The notes: a model not told the origin generated them from the sequence alone. Positions 27,875-38,983 are shown, counted from the stretch's first letter. The stretch: DNA of 64,000 nt from DATADW01 sp963733905 (GCA_963733905.1 CAVTEU010000003.1:62001-126000); one strand, 5' to 3'. Numbers and translations are program-made.

Positions 27875-29807
27875 CGTCTCCCTGCCGTCATTCCCGCTCC
27901 AACTGGTTTCCCTAGAGCCGAACCCACCTCGTCCAGCCAGACCTCCATGGTCAGCAACTGCCACAGCTCCTTCGATCTGTCGGCCACACCGGCGCGGTCC
28001 TCGGCGACCAGCCGCTCCAACGCGGGTCGTTGCAAGAACCCGGATCGGACCAGCGTCCCGTCGAGCACGCGGTCATCAACCATCGGCTTGAGCTCGTGCC
28101 TGATCCAGGCGCGCAGCGGAGCGCTGAAGAGTCCCTTGGGGCGCTCGATGATCTCTTCGGGGAGCCAGCGGCGGGCGGCATCGCGCAGCACCGCCTTGCG
28201 GCGGCGTCCCACGATCTTGCGGTCGCCCGGGATGGCGAAGGCGGCCCGCCCGACCTCGAGGTCCACGTACGGGACGCGTACCTCGGTCGAAGCCGCCATC
28301 GAGGCCCGGTCGGTGTAGGCAAGGTTGAGACCGACCAGGAACATCTGGACGTCGGTCAGGCACATCCGGTTGACCGGGTCGAGGGCGACCGGGCGCTCGT
28401 AGACGGCGGCGTGCTCCTCGAGCAGCCGGTCGACTGCAGGCATCAGTTCGGGGTTGAGCAACTCGGCGAACTCGGGACGGCCGAAGAGGGCGTAGCTCCG
28501 TTGGAAGGCCTCGGATTCGGGAAGCGAGGCGAACCCGACAAAGCGCTTCGCCCAGCGGGAGTAGCGGAACCCGCGCCTCTTCCCGGCAACCGGCACCCGA
28601 TCGACCAGGGGCTCGATCAGCCCGTTGCGCAGCGACGCCGGCAGCCGGCGGTAGCGAGAGGCGAGGAGTGCCGCCTGATGCTTGCGGTAACCCCCGAAGA
28701 GCTCGTCGGCGCCCATACCCGAGAGGAGGACCTTGATCCCGGCCTGGCGCGCCCCCTCGCAGATGAGGACGGTGTTGATCGCTGCGGCGTCTCCGATGGG
28801 CTCGTCGAGGGTGCGGACAATGCGGGGCAGCAGGTCGACGATGTCGGGGGCGATCTCGATCTCGTGGAGCGGCAGACCGAACTGCTTGGCGACGACCCGG
28901 GCGTAGCGGGCATCGTCCGGCATCGCCTCGAAGGAGGCGTCCTCGCTACGGAATTTGATCGTGTAGCAGTTGAGGGCGGCGTCTTCTCGGGCCGCAAGGG
29001 CGGTGATTATCGAGGAGTCGAGGCCGCCACTGAGGAAGGCGCCAACCGGGACGTCGGCGACGAGGTGGGCCAGGACCGAGTCTTCGATGACATCCGCCAG
29101 TTCGTTGGCACTTAGCTCGGTGTGCGGGACTCACCAGCTCGATCGGGTCCCAGTAGCGGTGGATCCGGATTCCCGCTCCTGGCCTGATCTCGGCCCAATG
29201 CCCGGGGGGAAGCTTCTCCAACCCCTGGTACGCCGAGTGCTCCTCGGGGAGCCAGTAGTACATGAGCGAGGCGACCAGCCCGGCAGAGTCGACGCCGAGG
29301 TCCTGACCTGCCGCCGTCACCAACGCCTTTGCCTCGGAAGCGAAGGCGAGGCCGTTGCCGCTGCGGTGGATGAAGAGCGGCTTGATCCCGAATGGGTCGC
29401 GGGCGAGGACGAGCCGACCAGTTCTCTCCTCGAAGAGCGCGAAGGCGAACATTCCCCGCACCATCCGAAGCGCATCCGGTCCCCATCGCCGCCAGGCCTC
29501 GAGGAGGACCTCCGTGTCCGACGAAGTTCTAAAGCGGATCCCATCGCTCTCCAGCCGGGTCCGCAGCTCGCGGTAGTTGTAGATCTCACCGTTGAAGACG
29601 ATGACCAGCCCCTCGGAGACGAATGGCTGATTGGCCTCTTCTGACAGATCGATGATGGAGAGGCGGCGGTGACCGAGCCACACCTGGGGCGATTGGTGGT
29701 GGTACTCGCCGGCCGCGTCTGGACCTCGGTGGGCGATGGCGTCGAGCATGGCCGGGCCGCGATCGCACCAATCCCCCCAGCTCGTAGATGCCGGCGATGC
29801 CGCACAT
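27871..29807 (-). CDS. asnB: Asparagine synthase (glutamine-hydrolysing) family amidotransferase (two frameshifts)
   Basis: The N-terminal glutaminase begins MCGIAGIYELGG with the nucleophile Cys2, and continues AHRGPDAAGEY, WLGHRRLSIIDLS and VFNGEIYNYREL. The synthetase domain has VLLSGMGADELFGGYRKHQ (PP-loop neighbourhood) and VPYVDLEVGRAAFAIP. Frame changes lie near 29765 and 29120; with both repaired the length is about 644 residues, normal for AsnB. In polysaccharide operons, AsnB-like proteins often amidate a sugar carboxylate rather than make asparagine; here an AlgD-type dehydrogenase could supply the uronate. That role is inference. Confidence 0.88.
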
Positions 29808-29914
29808 CGCTACTGATCCTCCCCGCCGGCCAAGGGCACCGGCTGCCGCCGTTCCCCTTCGAACCGTCCCACTCCAGAGGAGTAGATACCGGTATCGGCT
29901 CGGCGGGTCTCCAT

Positions 29915-30844
29915 CTACAGCCCCTCTGATCGGGCAGGACTGGAGGGACGACCACCGCGCTGGATGAGCGTGGTTGCGGCGTCGCCCAACTCCCTGGCGA
30001 GGGTCGGGACCCAATGACCGGCCCGCTTGGCGCCGTATCGGGCGTATTCCCCCAGGCAAGCCATCCGCTCTCGCCTGGTGAGAGGTGCCGTGTCCAGGAT
30101 TGCGGTGGCATGACCGAGGCGTTTCCAGTAGCCCATCTCGGGAACGGCGCCACGCTCCGGCGCCCACCACTGTCCCTTGTTCTCCTTGTAGTCGGACCGG
30201 CCGTGGTGCTCCCGGTGGAAGGCAAGAGGCTCATCGATCCGCTCGAAGCCCCCGTGGAGCGCCAACTCGAGGAAGAGCGCCCGCTCGGCGGCGAACCAGT
30301 CGCCCATCAGGTGGGTCTTGGCCAGGGTGGAGCGACGGATCAGGCCGTACATCGTCTGGTGGACCGATGGCTGGCCCCAGAAGGAGCGGAGACGGAGATG
30401 CGGGAGGCTCTCCCTGATCAGCGGTGGCGGATCGGTTTCACCAACGATTGTTCCGTCGTCGTCGATGACGAGGATCCGGGTGGTGGCGATGACCGCATCG
30501 GGATGGTCGTCGAGCGCCTCGACGCACCGCTCCAGGAAGGTGGGAGCGATCAGGTCGTCATGGGCGAACCATTTGAAGTACTCGCCACGCGTCAGATCGA
30601 TGGCGCGCAGATGGTTGAGATGAGGTCCGACGTTGCTCCGACTGGGCTCGAACCAGACACGGCGGTCATCTGAGGCGTATTGCCTGGCGATCTGTGCGGT
30701 GGCGTCGGTGGACGCGTTGTCGCAGATCACCACTTCGAAGTCGGTGAACGTCTGGGACAAGATGGAGTCGAGCGCGGCGGCTAGATACTCGGCTCCGTTG
30801 TAGACGGGCAGGCCAATCCCCACCCGCGGTGCGGCAGAATGCAT
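29915..30844 (-). CDS. Glycosyltransferase family 2
   Basis: An intact inverting GT-A enzyme. VGIGLPVYNGAEYLAAALDSIL and FEVVICDNASTDATAQIA are at the N-terminus, and the metal-binding HDD appears in YFKWFAHDDLIAPTFLE. I prefer the ATG at 30842-30844 (MHSAAPRVGIG), since the upstream extension is not conserved-looking. It is the first gene of the second polysaccharide operon, with about 107 bases before asnB. The acceptor sugar is unknown. A tRNA gene lies divergently upstream. Confidence 0.9.
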   Translation of the reverse strand: MHSAAPRVGIGLPVYNGAEYLAAALDSILSQTFTDFEVVICDNASTDATAQIARQYASDDRRVWFEPSRSNVGPHLNHLRAIDLTRGEYFKWFAHDDLIAPTFLERCVEALDDHPDAVIATTRILVIDDDGTIVGETDPPPLIRESLPHLRLRSFWGQPSVHQTMYGLIRRSTLAKTHLMGDWFAAERALFLELALHGGFERIDEPLAFHREHHGRSDYKENKGQWWAPERGAVPEMGYWKRLGHATAILDTAPLTRRERMACLGEYARYGAKRAGHWVPTLARELGDAATTLIQRGGRPSSPARSEGL

Positions 30845-30972
30845 GAATCCCCACCCCCCAGTGGACACTCCCTTGTGGTGATCGTACCGGGAGGCGATCA
30901 ACCTCACACTGGGCCGGTAGACCCATTCTGCGGGACAGTCGCTCGGGTGGGTGGGGCTACCATCTCGGCTCC

Positions 30973-31045
30973 GCCGGAGTAGCTCAGTCGGAAGAGCAAC
31001 GCACTCGTAATGCGTAGGTCAGGGGTTCGATTCCCCTCTCCGGCT
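30973..31045 (+). tRNA. tRNA-Thr (anticodon CGU)
   Basis: A complete 73-base cloverleaf. Acceptor stem GCCGGAG/CTCCGGC, D-stem GCTC/GAGC, anticodon stem ACGCA/TGCGT with loop CTCGTAA (anticodon CGT in DNA), T-stem AGGGG/CCCCT with loop TTCGATT, and discriminator T. No CCA is encoded. The anticodon reads ACG, a Thr codon. It stands alone between divergent neighbours. Confidence 0.95.
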
Positions 31046-31480
31046 CCCGCTGACCAGGGGTTTTACCGATAGGGAAAGCTGATCCGAGGCCGCGTGCCGT
31101 CAGACATCATTCTCTCCCCAGCGCCTGATTGTCGAAATCGAGACTGTGATGCGAGGCAAACAGGGGTACCGCGAAGCTCGCCCATGGCTGCCGGGGCCGA
31201 CGTAGATGGTTGTGGAGCCGTCGGCCTTGGTCAGTGCGCCAGGCGACGGGTAGGCCTGGCTGCCGGATCGGGAGCAATGCGGAGGGGGCGTGCAGTCGTG
31301 GTCGGCGTGATCATTTCCCCCTCCTCGTGTGATTCGGTGCCATTCGAGTGCGGGGTCGAGCCGAACTGGGTACGCACACCGAGGACCGTCGCTATCCACC
31401 CTGAGGGGCATGGAGTCTGCTGTTCGCCCACGAGGCGGACCGAGGAAAGGTGTAGTCTCGCCTGCCGGGAGGCAGCGTCC
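31046..31480. other. Gene-free region of 435 bases downstream of tRNA-Thr
   Basis: Frames are open on both strands but have no protein-like composition, and no RNA gene beyond the tRNA was recognised. The 3' end holds GGGAGG just before the start of the beta-propeller gene. I see no attachment-site duplication of the tRNA 3' end. Confidence 0.45.
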
Positions 31481-32941
31481 ATGTGGCGTGGAATGGGCAG
31501 GATATGGCGGCCGTGGCCGTCGTTTCATGGGCGGCATCGACCGCCTTACCTGTAGCCGAGGCGACTCCACCCGGCGAGGAAGGAAGGGTCACCTTGGTGG
31601 GTGACGACACCTTCTCTGCGCTCGACGACGAGATCTACTCCGCCAATCCCGACGGGAGCGGATTCACTCAGCTCACTGACAACGAGGTCGACGACTCGAT
31701 GCCGGTCTGGTCGCCCGATGGGGAACGGATCGCATTCCGCCGCCAAGCCGCCGGTGCCGATGAGATCTGGGTCATGAATGCCGACGGCAGCAAGCAACGG
31801 CTTCTGCTGCGTACTGATTTCGACATTGTCGCTCATTCCTGGTCACCGAACGGGCGTCGTATGACGTACCTGGTCAACGAGGACGGCGTCTACATGGCCA
31901 GCCAGGCGATCGATGGTGGTGGGGGGTCAGTCACCTTCAACGGAGACCTTGGAGACCATTTCGAGAAGGGCCGTTCATTGGAATGGTCACCGGACGGAAC
32001 CCAACTCCTGGTGATCGGCGAACACAACGGGGTGGCGATGGATTGCTACCACCGATCTCGAGGGCGCCGACGTAAGGCTGCTTCGCACCGCAGAAGAGGC
32101 ACGTTGGCTTCCGAACGGGTCGCAGATGGTTCTGAGGGTGTCGAGCCAAGAGGTCCGAGGAATGGGGATCATGAACGCCGACGGAACAGGGTTCCGCTAC
32201 CTCTTCTACACCGATCGTGGTTCCGGTGCCGGCTACTTCCCGGCCCCGTCTCCCGAGGGACACCGAGTTGCTTATGCCGTCCCGCTCCTCAACCGTGTCC
32301 TCGCCATCAATGTGGCCGGTCTCCCCGATGAGGGCCTCTTCTCTTGGTCCGGGGGAACCCCGGTCGATATCTCCTGGCAGCGGATCTTGCCACCTTCAGG
32401 ATTCGCCGACGTGGGCCGCGGGCACATCTTCGAGAGCGAAGTCGCATGGTTGGCCGCCGAGGGAATCACCAATGGTTGCTCGTCGTTGCGGCTCGACATC
32501 TACTGCCCTGTGGAGTCGGTCACTCGGGCCCAAATGGCCTCGTTCCTGGTCAGGGCCCTCGCCGACATGGAACCTTCGCAATCGAACCGCTTCGCCGATG
32601 ATGACGAATCCGAGCACGAGCCAGAGATCAATGGGATCGCCGATGCGGGGATCACGGGCGGATGCAACTCGGCGAACCTTTCCCTTTTCTGTCCCGACGA
32701 CGCTGTGACGCGTGCCCAGATGGCGACCTTCCTCTACCGAGCACTCGACCTACCACGAGCTACCACGGACACCTTCACCGACGACGACGGCTCGGTTCAC
32801 GAATCGGCGATCCAGTCGATCGCCGCTGCCGGGATCACGCGGGGTTGCGACGCTGTGGACCTCTCCCTCTTCTGCCCCGGTGAGCCGGTTACCCGCGCCC
32901 AGATCGCGGGCATGCTGTCGAGAGCGCTGGACGGAGGCTGA
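31481..32941 (+). CDS. Secreted TolB-like beta-propeller protein with three C-terminal SLH-like repeats (frameshifted)
   Basis: The ATG at 31481 follows GGGAGG. With one small shift near 31505 it gives a basic N-terminus followed by a signal segment (AAVAVVSWAASTALPVAEA). WD40/PD40-type blades follow: DEIYSANPDGSGFTQLTD, VWSPDGERIAFRR, WSPNGRRMTYLV, EWSPDGTQLLVIG and MGIMNADGTGFRYLF. A frame change lies near 32040. Three SLH-like repeats close the protein (FADVGRGHIFESEVAWLAAEG, then GIT-x-GC, FCP and VTRAQMA elements). The propeller probably binds ligands outside the cell, and the repeats probably anchor it to the cell surface. If the first shift is not real, GTG 31483 or ATG 31504 are the starts. 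Confidence 0.8.
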
Positions 32942-33101
32942 GATCGGCCGCATAGGCTCGCGGAACGCCGCCCAGGAGGATCACTTTGGTTCCTGAGGAG
33001 CCGGCTTCCGCTGCCGGCTGCCTAATCCACTACGTCTTGGTGGCCCGCAACAGAACGATCGACACGACGGCCCTCGCCTCGGCTGCGAGTGGTCTGCGCC
33101 G

Positions 33102-34569
33102 CTATGCCGCAGTAGGCCGTCCGAACCAGGTGGTCAGAGCGTCGAGGAAGCTCTGGGTCCGTGAGGTCTCCTGCCCAGGCGACATGCCCGTCGGGTCGGA
33201 TCAACACGGCCGGGGGCGCAGCGATCTCGCCGAGGACCGGGAGCTCCCAGGCGCCGTCATGTCTGGCGTCGACCAACCGGACTCGATCCGCCCAAGGAGA
33301 AATGTCGAAACCGCCGGGTTCACCGAGGTTGAGGAGCACGGGCCGGGCGTCGTGCAGCAGGGTGAACACGCGCCTGGGACCGTCGGCGGTGTGCAGGTCG
33401 AGGTCGGGCATGCGCCGCCCGAGCAGCGGGTGTCCCTCGCCGAGGTCGTAGTGGATGTCGAGACCGGAGATCATCGCGGCGATGCGCTTGCGCGGCTCGT
33501 CCATGCTGAGCATGTCGAGCACGGTGTCGCGGAGCGCCTGGCTGCGCTCGTCGATGCGGGCGAGCGCGACCTGCGCCATGGTGTTCTGCAACACCCGGGC
33601 ACCGACCGGATGCCGTTCGGCGTGGTAGGTGTCCAGGAGGCTCTCGGGTGACGTCTTGTTGACCACCTGGGCCAGCTTCCATCCCAGGTTCACGGCGTCC
33701 TGCACACCCGTGTTGAGGCCCTGCCCACCTTGCGGGCCGTGCACGTGTGCGGCGTCGCCGGCGAGCAGCACACGTCCCTCGCGGTAGGACGCCGCCTGCC
33801 GGGTCATGTCGGTGAATCGGGAGATCCACGTGGGGCTGTGCACCCCGTAGTCCGTCCCGTAGGCAGCGACGAGCGCCTCGCTGAGGTCCTGCAGGGTGGG
33901 CTCACTGGTGTGCTCGACGTGCTTCTCGAGCAGCACGACCCCGTACGGCCCTCCGCCCTCCTCCCGGTTGACGGGACCGATGCCACCACCCTCGGGGCGC
34001 ATGCCGACCTCCGGCTCCTCGTCCATCTCGGCCTCGGCGATCAGGAAGCTGCTCGTCGGGTCCCACCCGGGAAAGTCGATGCCGGCCGCCTTGCGGATCA
34101 GGCTGCGCCCTCCGTCGCACCCGACGAGGTACTCGGCTCGGATGGTCGTGTCGTCGGACACCTCGACGTCGACGCCGGTGTCGTCCTGGGCGAAGCCCAC
34201 CACCTCGCAGCCACGAAGGATCGGGACCCCGAGCTCACCGACCCAGCCGGCCAGGATGGGCTCGAAGCGGCTCTGCCAGAGCGCAAGGATGTAGTTGTGG
34301 CGCGTGGGGAAGTCGCTGATGTCCAAGAAGGTCCCGGCGTAGCCCACGAACGGATGCGTTTGGCCCTCCGAGAGGAAGCGCTCCTCGACGCCACGCTGAT
34401 CGAGCACCTCGATGGTGCGCGAGTGAAGACCCCCGGCTCGCTTGCCGTCGAGATCCTGGCTGGTGCGTCGTTCGACGATGACGACGTCGATCCCCGCCAA
34501 CTTCAGCTCGGCCGCAAGCATCAGCCCGGTCGGGCCACCTCCTGCGATCACCACGGCATGTTCGGTCAT
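33102..34569 (-). CDS. FAD-dependent aromatic-type monooxygenase (one frameshift at 3' end)
   Basis: A class A flavoprotein hydroxylase (PheA/TfdB and rifampicin-monooxygenase-like). The FAD-binding GxGxxG appears as VVIAGGGPTGLMLAAEL after the ATG at 34567-34569. The second dinucleotide motif DG is YLVGCDGGRSLIRKAAGI, and the ribityl-binding motif GD is VLLAGDAAHVHGPQGGQGLNTGVQDAVNLGW. A thioredoxin-like C-terminal domain follows. Near 33130 an extra C breaks the end; removing it gives LLDALTTWFGRPTAA and a stop at 33102-33104, 488 residues. The substrate is unknown. It is alone on its strand here. Confidence 0.88.
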
Positions 34570-34868
34570 CGCCTTATCGCCGGCAGCACGCCGTGTCGCC
34601 ACTGTCGTCCGAAGCGTTGATCGGCTCCATGAGATCTCTCCCCGGCGTCTTGATGCAAGGCCCAATCCGCTACGTCGCGGATGACTCCTGTGCTCAGGAT
34701 GCGAGCACGCCACGGTCAAGTGAAGCGAGATAGCCGATTTCTGCAAGCTCCCGCGACTGACCTAACCCCGCATTGGTGCCCCGCGAAGCGATCATCGCCG
34801 CTGCCTCGCGCCGAAGTGGTCGAACTCGACGCCAGTACTGTTCGGTCTGAGCCGGCCGGGGTCCTGAA

Positions 34869-35453
34869 CTACCTCTCGATGTCTACCCGAATGAACGGGG
34901 CTGGCCTCGTCGGGTGATTCGCCGGACCATCGGCGATGACAGCGCCGTCGAAGGTCACCACGCCAACCGCAGTGGCGGCCCGGATCTTTGTGATGCTCCC
35001 CGGGGCGTTGACGGTCGTCTCCAGAGCGACCGCGACCCGTCCAGGTCACGTCGAATGTCACTTCGTGGACAATGCCGAAGATGTCGGTGGCGACCCCAGA
35101 GCCGACCGCGGTAATCCTCCTCAGCGGTCGGACGCTGGTGATGGTCGCCGGAACCGTTGGCGCTCCCCAGCTGAATGAAGTGCCGTCAGGGCAAACCGCC
35201 AGGAATTGGACTCTCACCGTCGGCTCCGGATCCTCGGTGTCAGGTGACTCGAAGTCGCGCGTGGGCTTCACCAACAGCGTTCCCTCCGCGACCGAGCCGT
35301 CGGCGCACTCGTGCGGCACCGCCCAGAAGGCCTCGGCCGTCTCCTCGAAGAAGGACGACCTCTGTGCGGCTGCCGCCGTGGAGAGCGTGAGCACGCCTAC
35401 CAGCGCCAGCGGCAGGACGATCCATCTGCGCCACCTGTGACTCGCGAGAACAT
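34869..35453 (-). CDS. Secreted protein of unknown function (two frameshifts)
   Basis: A short exported protein of about 194 residues that I do not recognise. The ATG at 35451-35453 follows GGAGG. A one-base loss before about 35400 separates it from the signal core WIVLPLALVGVLTLSTAAAAQ. The mature part has ECADGSVAEGTLLVKPTRDF and VRVQFLAVCPDGTSFSWG. Near 35030 the frame shifts to LETTVNAPGSITKIRAAT and ends FIRVDIER with a stop at 34869. Two Cys residues about 50 apart could form a disulfide. It is divergent from the FAD oxidoreductase gene. Confidence 0.65.
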
Positions 35454-35666
35454 GTCGGTACCTCCACGACAGGAGTCGGTTGGTGACGGATTCGGAATCT
35501 CCGTACGCACCTTGTCATCACCAGCTACGGATCCGCCGAACGTCGTGGTTCGCACGGCCCGCCAAGATGCGAGGCAGCTCCGTGGGCGACTGCGGCGCTT
35601 GGTCGGTAGATAGGGTCGGCGAGCGATACCGGGCGCTCGCGCCGGACACCCGACCGAAGGGGACAG

Positions 35667-37722
35667 ATGTCACCGATCAAACGCAGCTTCGACGTAGCTG
35701 TCGTCGGGGTCAGTTCGGCCGGTGTGGCTGCCGCCCTCGCCGCGGCGCGCACCGGGCGGGCGCTGCGTCATCGCCTGTCGATCGCCCTGGTCTACGACCA
35801 TCCGCGGACCACGGGAGGGATGCTCACCAACGGCGTGTGTTCCACCGACATCCGCCCTCCCTTTTCGACGACCATCCCCAACGGGCTGTTCCGAGAGTTC
35901 ATCGACCGAGTCGCCCAGCACTATCGACGCAGCCGCCCCGACACCACCGGCGTCGATATGGCTCGCTTCAAAGAGGGTCTCATCTACGAGCCCGAGGTGG
36001 CATTCAGCGTGGTCAGGGCAATGCTCTCCGAGGAAAGCGATGTCGAGGGCATGGCGGGGATGGTCGTCCACCGCGCCCTCACCGATGGAAGCCGTGTCGT
36101 CGGGGTTCGCTTTCGGAGGCGCAACCGGGGGGATCTGGTCGACGTGATGGCTCCGGTGATCATCGACGCCACCGTCGAAGGAGACGTCCTCGCTTCTGCC
36201 GGCGAGGAGGGAGCAGACTGGGTGGTGGGAAGGGAGGCGGTCAAGGCGCTGAAGGGTCGGCGCGACGTCCACCCAGCAACCCGGAGACGCGGCGAACCGC
36301 ATGCCGGCAGGATCATCGTCTACCCCCGTACCCAGGAGCGGATCGGGGGTGACGGCGGCGGCGACCAGAGATCCCAGTCGTTCAACAACAGGGTCACGGC
36401 TCAGCACGACGGGTGGGTGCCGGAGGGGTGGCCGGGCCGTCCCCCAGCCGGCTACCCGGATAACCGTCCCTTCTACGAGATGATGCTGCGAGCACCGCTC
36501 GCCTGGGGCCGCGCCGCTCCCCACCTCGGGGTTCCGGCGGGGAGGTGGGTTCAACAGGTGCTGCCAAACGGCAAACTCGACCTCAATCTCGACCCGATCG
36601 GGATGAATCAGGGCTACGTGAAGGGATCACGGTCGGAGCGAAGAGCAATCGCGACGACGGATCCGGAACTTCGAACTCGGCTACCTCTATCACCTTCGCT
36701 ACGTCCTCGGTCATTCCCGCCTCGGACTTAGCGACGACTACCCGGACTCATGGCCCGCGATCCATCGTCTGGCGGTACCGCACTACCCGCCCGAGCTCTA
36801 TGTGCGCGAGGGGCGCCGGATGGTGGGGGAATATGTCTTCTCCGAGTGGGATTGCCGGCGAGCGAAGGGTGGCCTTCGCCCGGCGCCGCCCGGTCGACGC
36901 GACATCGTTGCCATCGGCGAATACCCGATGGATTCGCATTGCGTGACCGAGATCCTGCTCGAGGAGTCGCATGAGTTCGGCGCCCGGGTCTGTGAGGGTG
37001 CCTTCTGGTTGTCGGCGACCGCCCCCTTTCAAGTTCCATACGGGGCAATCCTTCCCAATCGGCTCGACGGGCTGCTGGTACCCGTGGCGGCTTCGGCGAC
37101 CCATGTCGGCTATTCGGCGCTGCGCATGGAGCCGGTACGCATGGCCCTTGGCCAGGCGGCCGGAACGGCGGCAGCGCTGGCGGTCCATCTCGACATCCCA
37201 CCGCGCCGGGTCCCGATCGCCCGCCTCCAGTACCGGCTTGCGGGTCAGGGCCAGATGCTTCGCTATTGGTCTGACCTGCCCTGGTACTCCCGATATCGGT
37301 CGGCCAAGAACCACCAGGACTTTGCAGCCCTGCAGTTGCTCGGCGGGCGTGGGATGCTGCTGGGTTCGGCGGGCAACTACCAGGTCCATCCGAGCGCAGC
37401 GGTCACCGGAAGCCAACTGACCGACCTGCTCGACAGGCTTGGTCGACGTCCGAGTGGGTTGGACCAGCGCCGTGGTGTTTCCCGCTCGAGGTTTGCACGC
37501 GAGGTGGTGGCTGCTCTGGATCTCCCAGAACCGCGCCTTGCAGAACCCACCTTCACCGACGTCGCCCGCTCACATCCGGCCTACTCCGCAGTCGAAGCTC
37601 TGGTGGCGCGCCGATATCTACGACCCAGGAAGTCTGATCCGACCTTCAACCCAGACGGCACCACGACACGAGCTTTCGCCGCACGAGTACTCGCCCGGCA
37701 CGTCATTGCTGGTGCGGGTTAG
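35667..37722 (+). CDS. FAD-dependent oxidoreductase with SLH-like C-terminal segment (one frameshift)
   Basis: FAD_oxidored-type flavoprotein. The N-terminus has FDVAVVGVSSAGVAAALAAA and TTGGMLTNGVCSTDI. Mid-region markers are VIIDATVEGDVLASAGEEG and LDPIGMNQGYVKG, then VPYGAILPNRLDGLLVPVAAS and GYSALRMEPVRMALGQAAG after a shift near 36650. The last 60 residues (PTFTDVARSHPAYSAVEALV and FNPDGTTTRAFAARVLAR) look like one SLH-type repeat. Repaired length is about 684 residues. No signal peptide or twin-Arg motif is visible, which sits oddly with a wall-binding tail. The ATG at 35667 follows AAGGGG. The substrate is unknown. Confidence 0.78.
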
Positions 37723-37777
37723 GACGCGATCGGTCTGTTGAGACCACTCGCTTGTCACCCCGTTCGGTCACGGGCGT

Positions 37778-38950
37778 TCAACGGAAGGTCCGCGCTGCTT
37801 TCAACAGCAGGGTCCTGTTGGCGCCGTCGGAGTGGTGCCAGGCGGCTGCATCTCGAACGAGTTTCTCGATGCCTGCTTCCTTCATGAAGCCCCACCCTCC
37901 GTGCAGTTCCAACGAAGTGGTGACAACCTCCCAGGTGACTTCCGATGCGAAGACTTTGGGCAAGGAGGCCATTGTCGGGACCCAAGCATCCTCTCCGCTG
38001 TCAGCGGCGCTCGCCGCCTCCCGGATGTAGGCGCGTGCCGCACCGATCAGCATGACCATGCGGGCAAGGTCCTTGGCGATCACGTCGTGATCTATCAAGG
38101 GTGAGCCACCCTGGACACGGGTCTTCGTCCACTCGAGAGTTGTGTCGTACGCCGCTTCCGCGATCCCCAGGGCGCTGGCAGCCGCGTATGCATTGCTTGC
38201 AGGGAAGAAGGTGGTCAACACGTCGAACCCTCTGCCTGGATCGCCCACCACGTTCCCCTCAGGCAGCATGCAGTCCTCGAAGATCAGTTCCGCGTTGTTG
38301 ACCAACCGCTCGCCCATTTTGTCGTGGACGATGCCTGTCGTGAAGCCGGGAGTCGAGCGAGGGACGAGAAAGCAGGTGGAGCCAGAGACGAGACTCTTGG
38401 TTGGATCGGTCTGGGCGAATACGAGGTACAGAGAGGCCCGATTTCCCAGCGAGATGAAGTGCTTCCTTCCGTTGAGAATCCAGCCGTCCTCTGTCTTCTT
38501 GGCATTGGTCGAGAAACGCATCTCGGGATCGTCTCGGGGAAGGAAATAGTCCGACGAGCGCCCAGGCTCGGTGATTCCGATTGCTAGGAGGTACCTCGGG
38601 TCTTCGCGGAAGTCCGGTAGGAACCGCGCACGCTGGTCGGGGGTGCATGCGGCCTGGATCGTCTGAACGATCTTCAGAGTCTGGGCCAAGATCACCGCGA
38701 CTCCGACGTCTCCTCGGGCAACCTCCTCGATCACGATCGCAGTCGACAGACAGTCGATTCCCTCGCCCCCGAACTCCGGATCCAACGTGAGTGTGCGGAG
38801 GCCACGTGCATCGGCCTCCTCGACGATCTCCCATGAGAAGCAGTCGGCGGGGTCAATTCTTCGGTCGAGCTCGGCGGATCTCGGTCTCACCACCTCGTCG
38901 ACGAACGATCTAGTTCGGGAAACGAGTTCTCTTTGTTGATCCGTCAGCAT
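37778..38950 (-). CDS. Acyl-CoA dehydrogenase family protein
   Basis: An intact 390-residue flavoprotein of the ACAD fold. Features are EFGGEGIDCLSTAIVIEEVARG, the FAD/substrate loop LAIGITEPGRSSDY, KHFISLGNRASLYLVFAQTD, and the C-terminal helix region SLELHGGWGFMKEAGIEKLVRDA. It would introduce a double bond into a CoA ester and pass electrons to ETF. It is the last gene of a minus-strand series that starts upstream of 42 kb, with 33 bases to the cupin gene before it. The exact acyl substrate cannot be told. Confidence 0.9.
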   Translation of the reverse strand: MLTDQQRELVSRTRSFVDEVVRPRSAELDRRIDPADCFSWEIVEEADARGLRTLTLDPEFGGEGIDCLSTAIVIEEVARGDVGVAVILAQTLKIVQTIQAACTPDQRARFLPDFREDPRYLLAIGITEPGRSSDYFLPRDDPEMRFSTNAKKTEDGWILNGRKHFISLGNRASLYLVFAQTDPTKSLVSGSTCFLVPRSTPGFTTGIVHDKMGERLVNNAELIFEDCMLPEGNVVGDPGRGFDVLTTFFPASNAYAAASALGIAEAAYDTTLEWTKTRVQGGSPLIDHDVIAKDLARMVMLIGAARAYIREAASAADSGEDAWVPTMASLPKVFASEVTWEVVTTSLELHGGWGFMKEAGIEKLVRDAAAWHHSDGANRTLLLKAARTFR

Positions 38951-38983
38951 TCTCGTTTCGCCACCCGCTCTGCAGGCAACCGA

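Noticed and set aside
30973..31480. Integration site at the tRNA-Thr gene
   Set aside because: No integrase, no direct repeat of the tRNA 3' end and no phage or plasmid genes are nearby.
31100..31570. A minus-strand open frame of 156 codons downstream of tRNA-Thr
   Set aside because: Pro/Arg-rich with no protein-like pattern; it overlaps the signal peptide of the beta-propeller gene.
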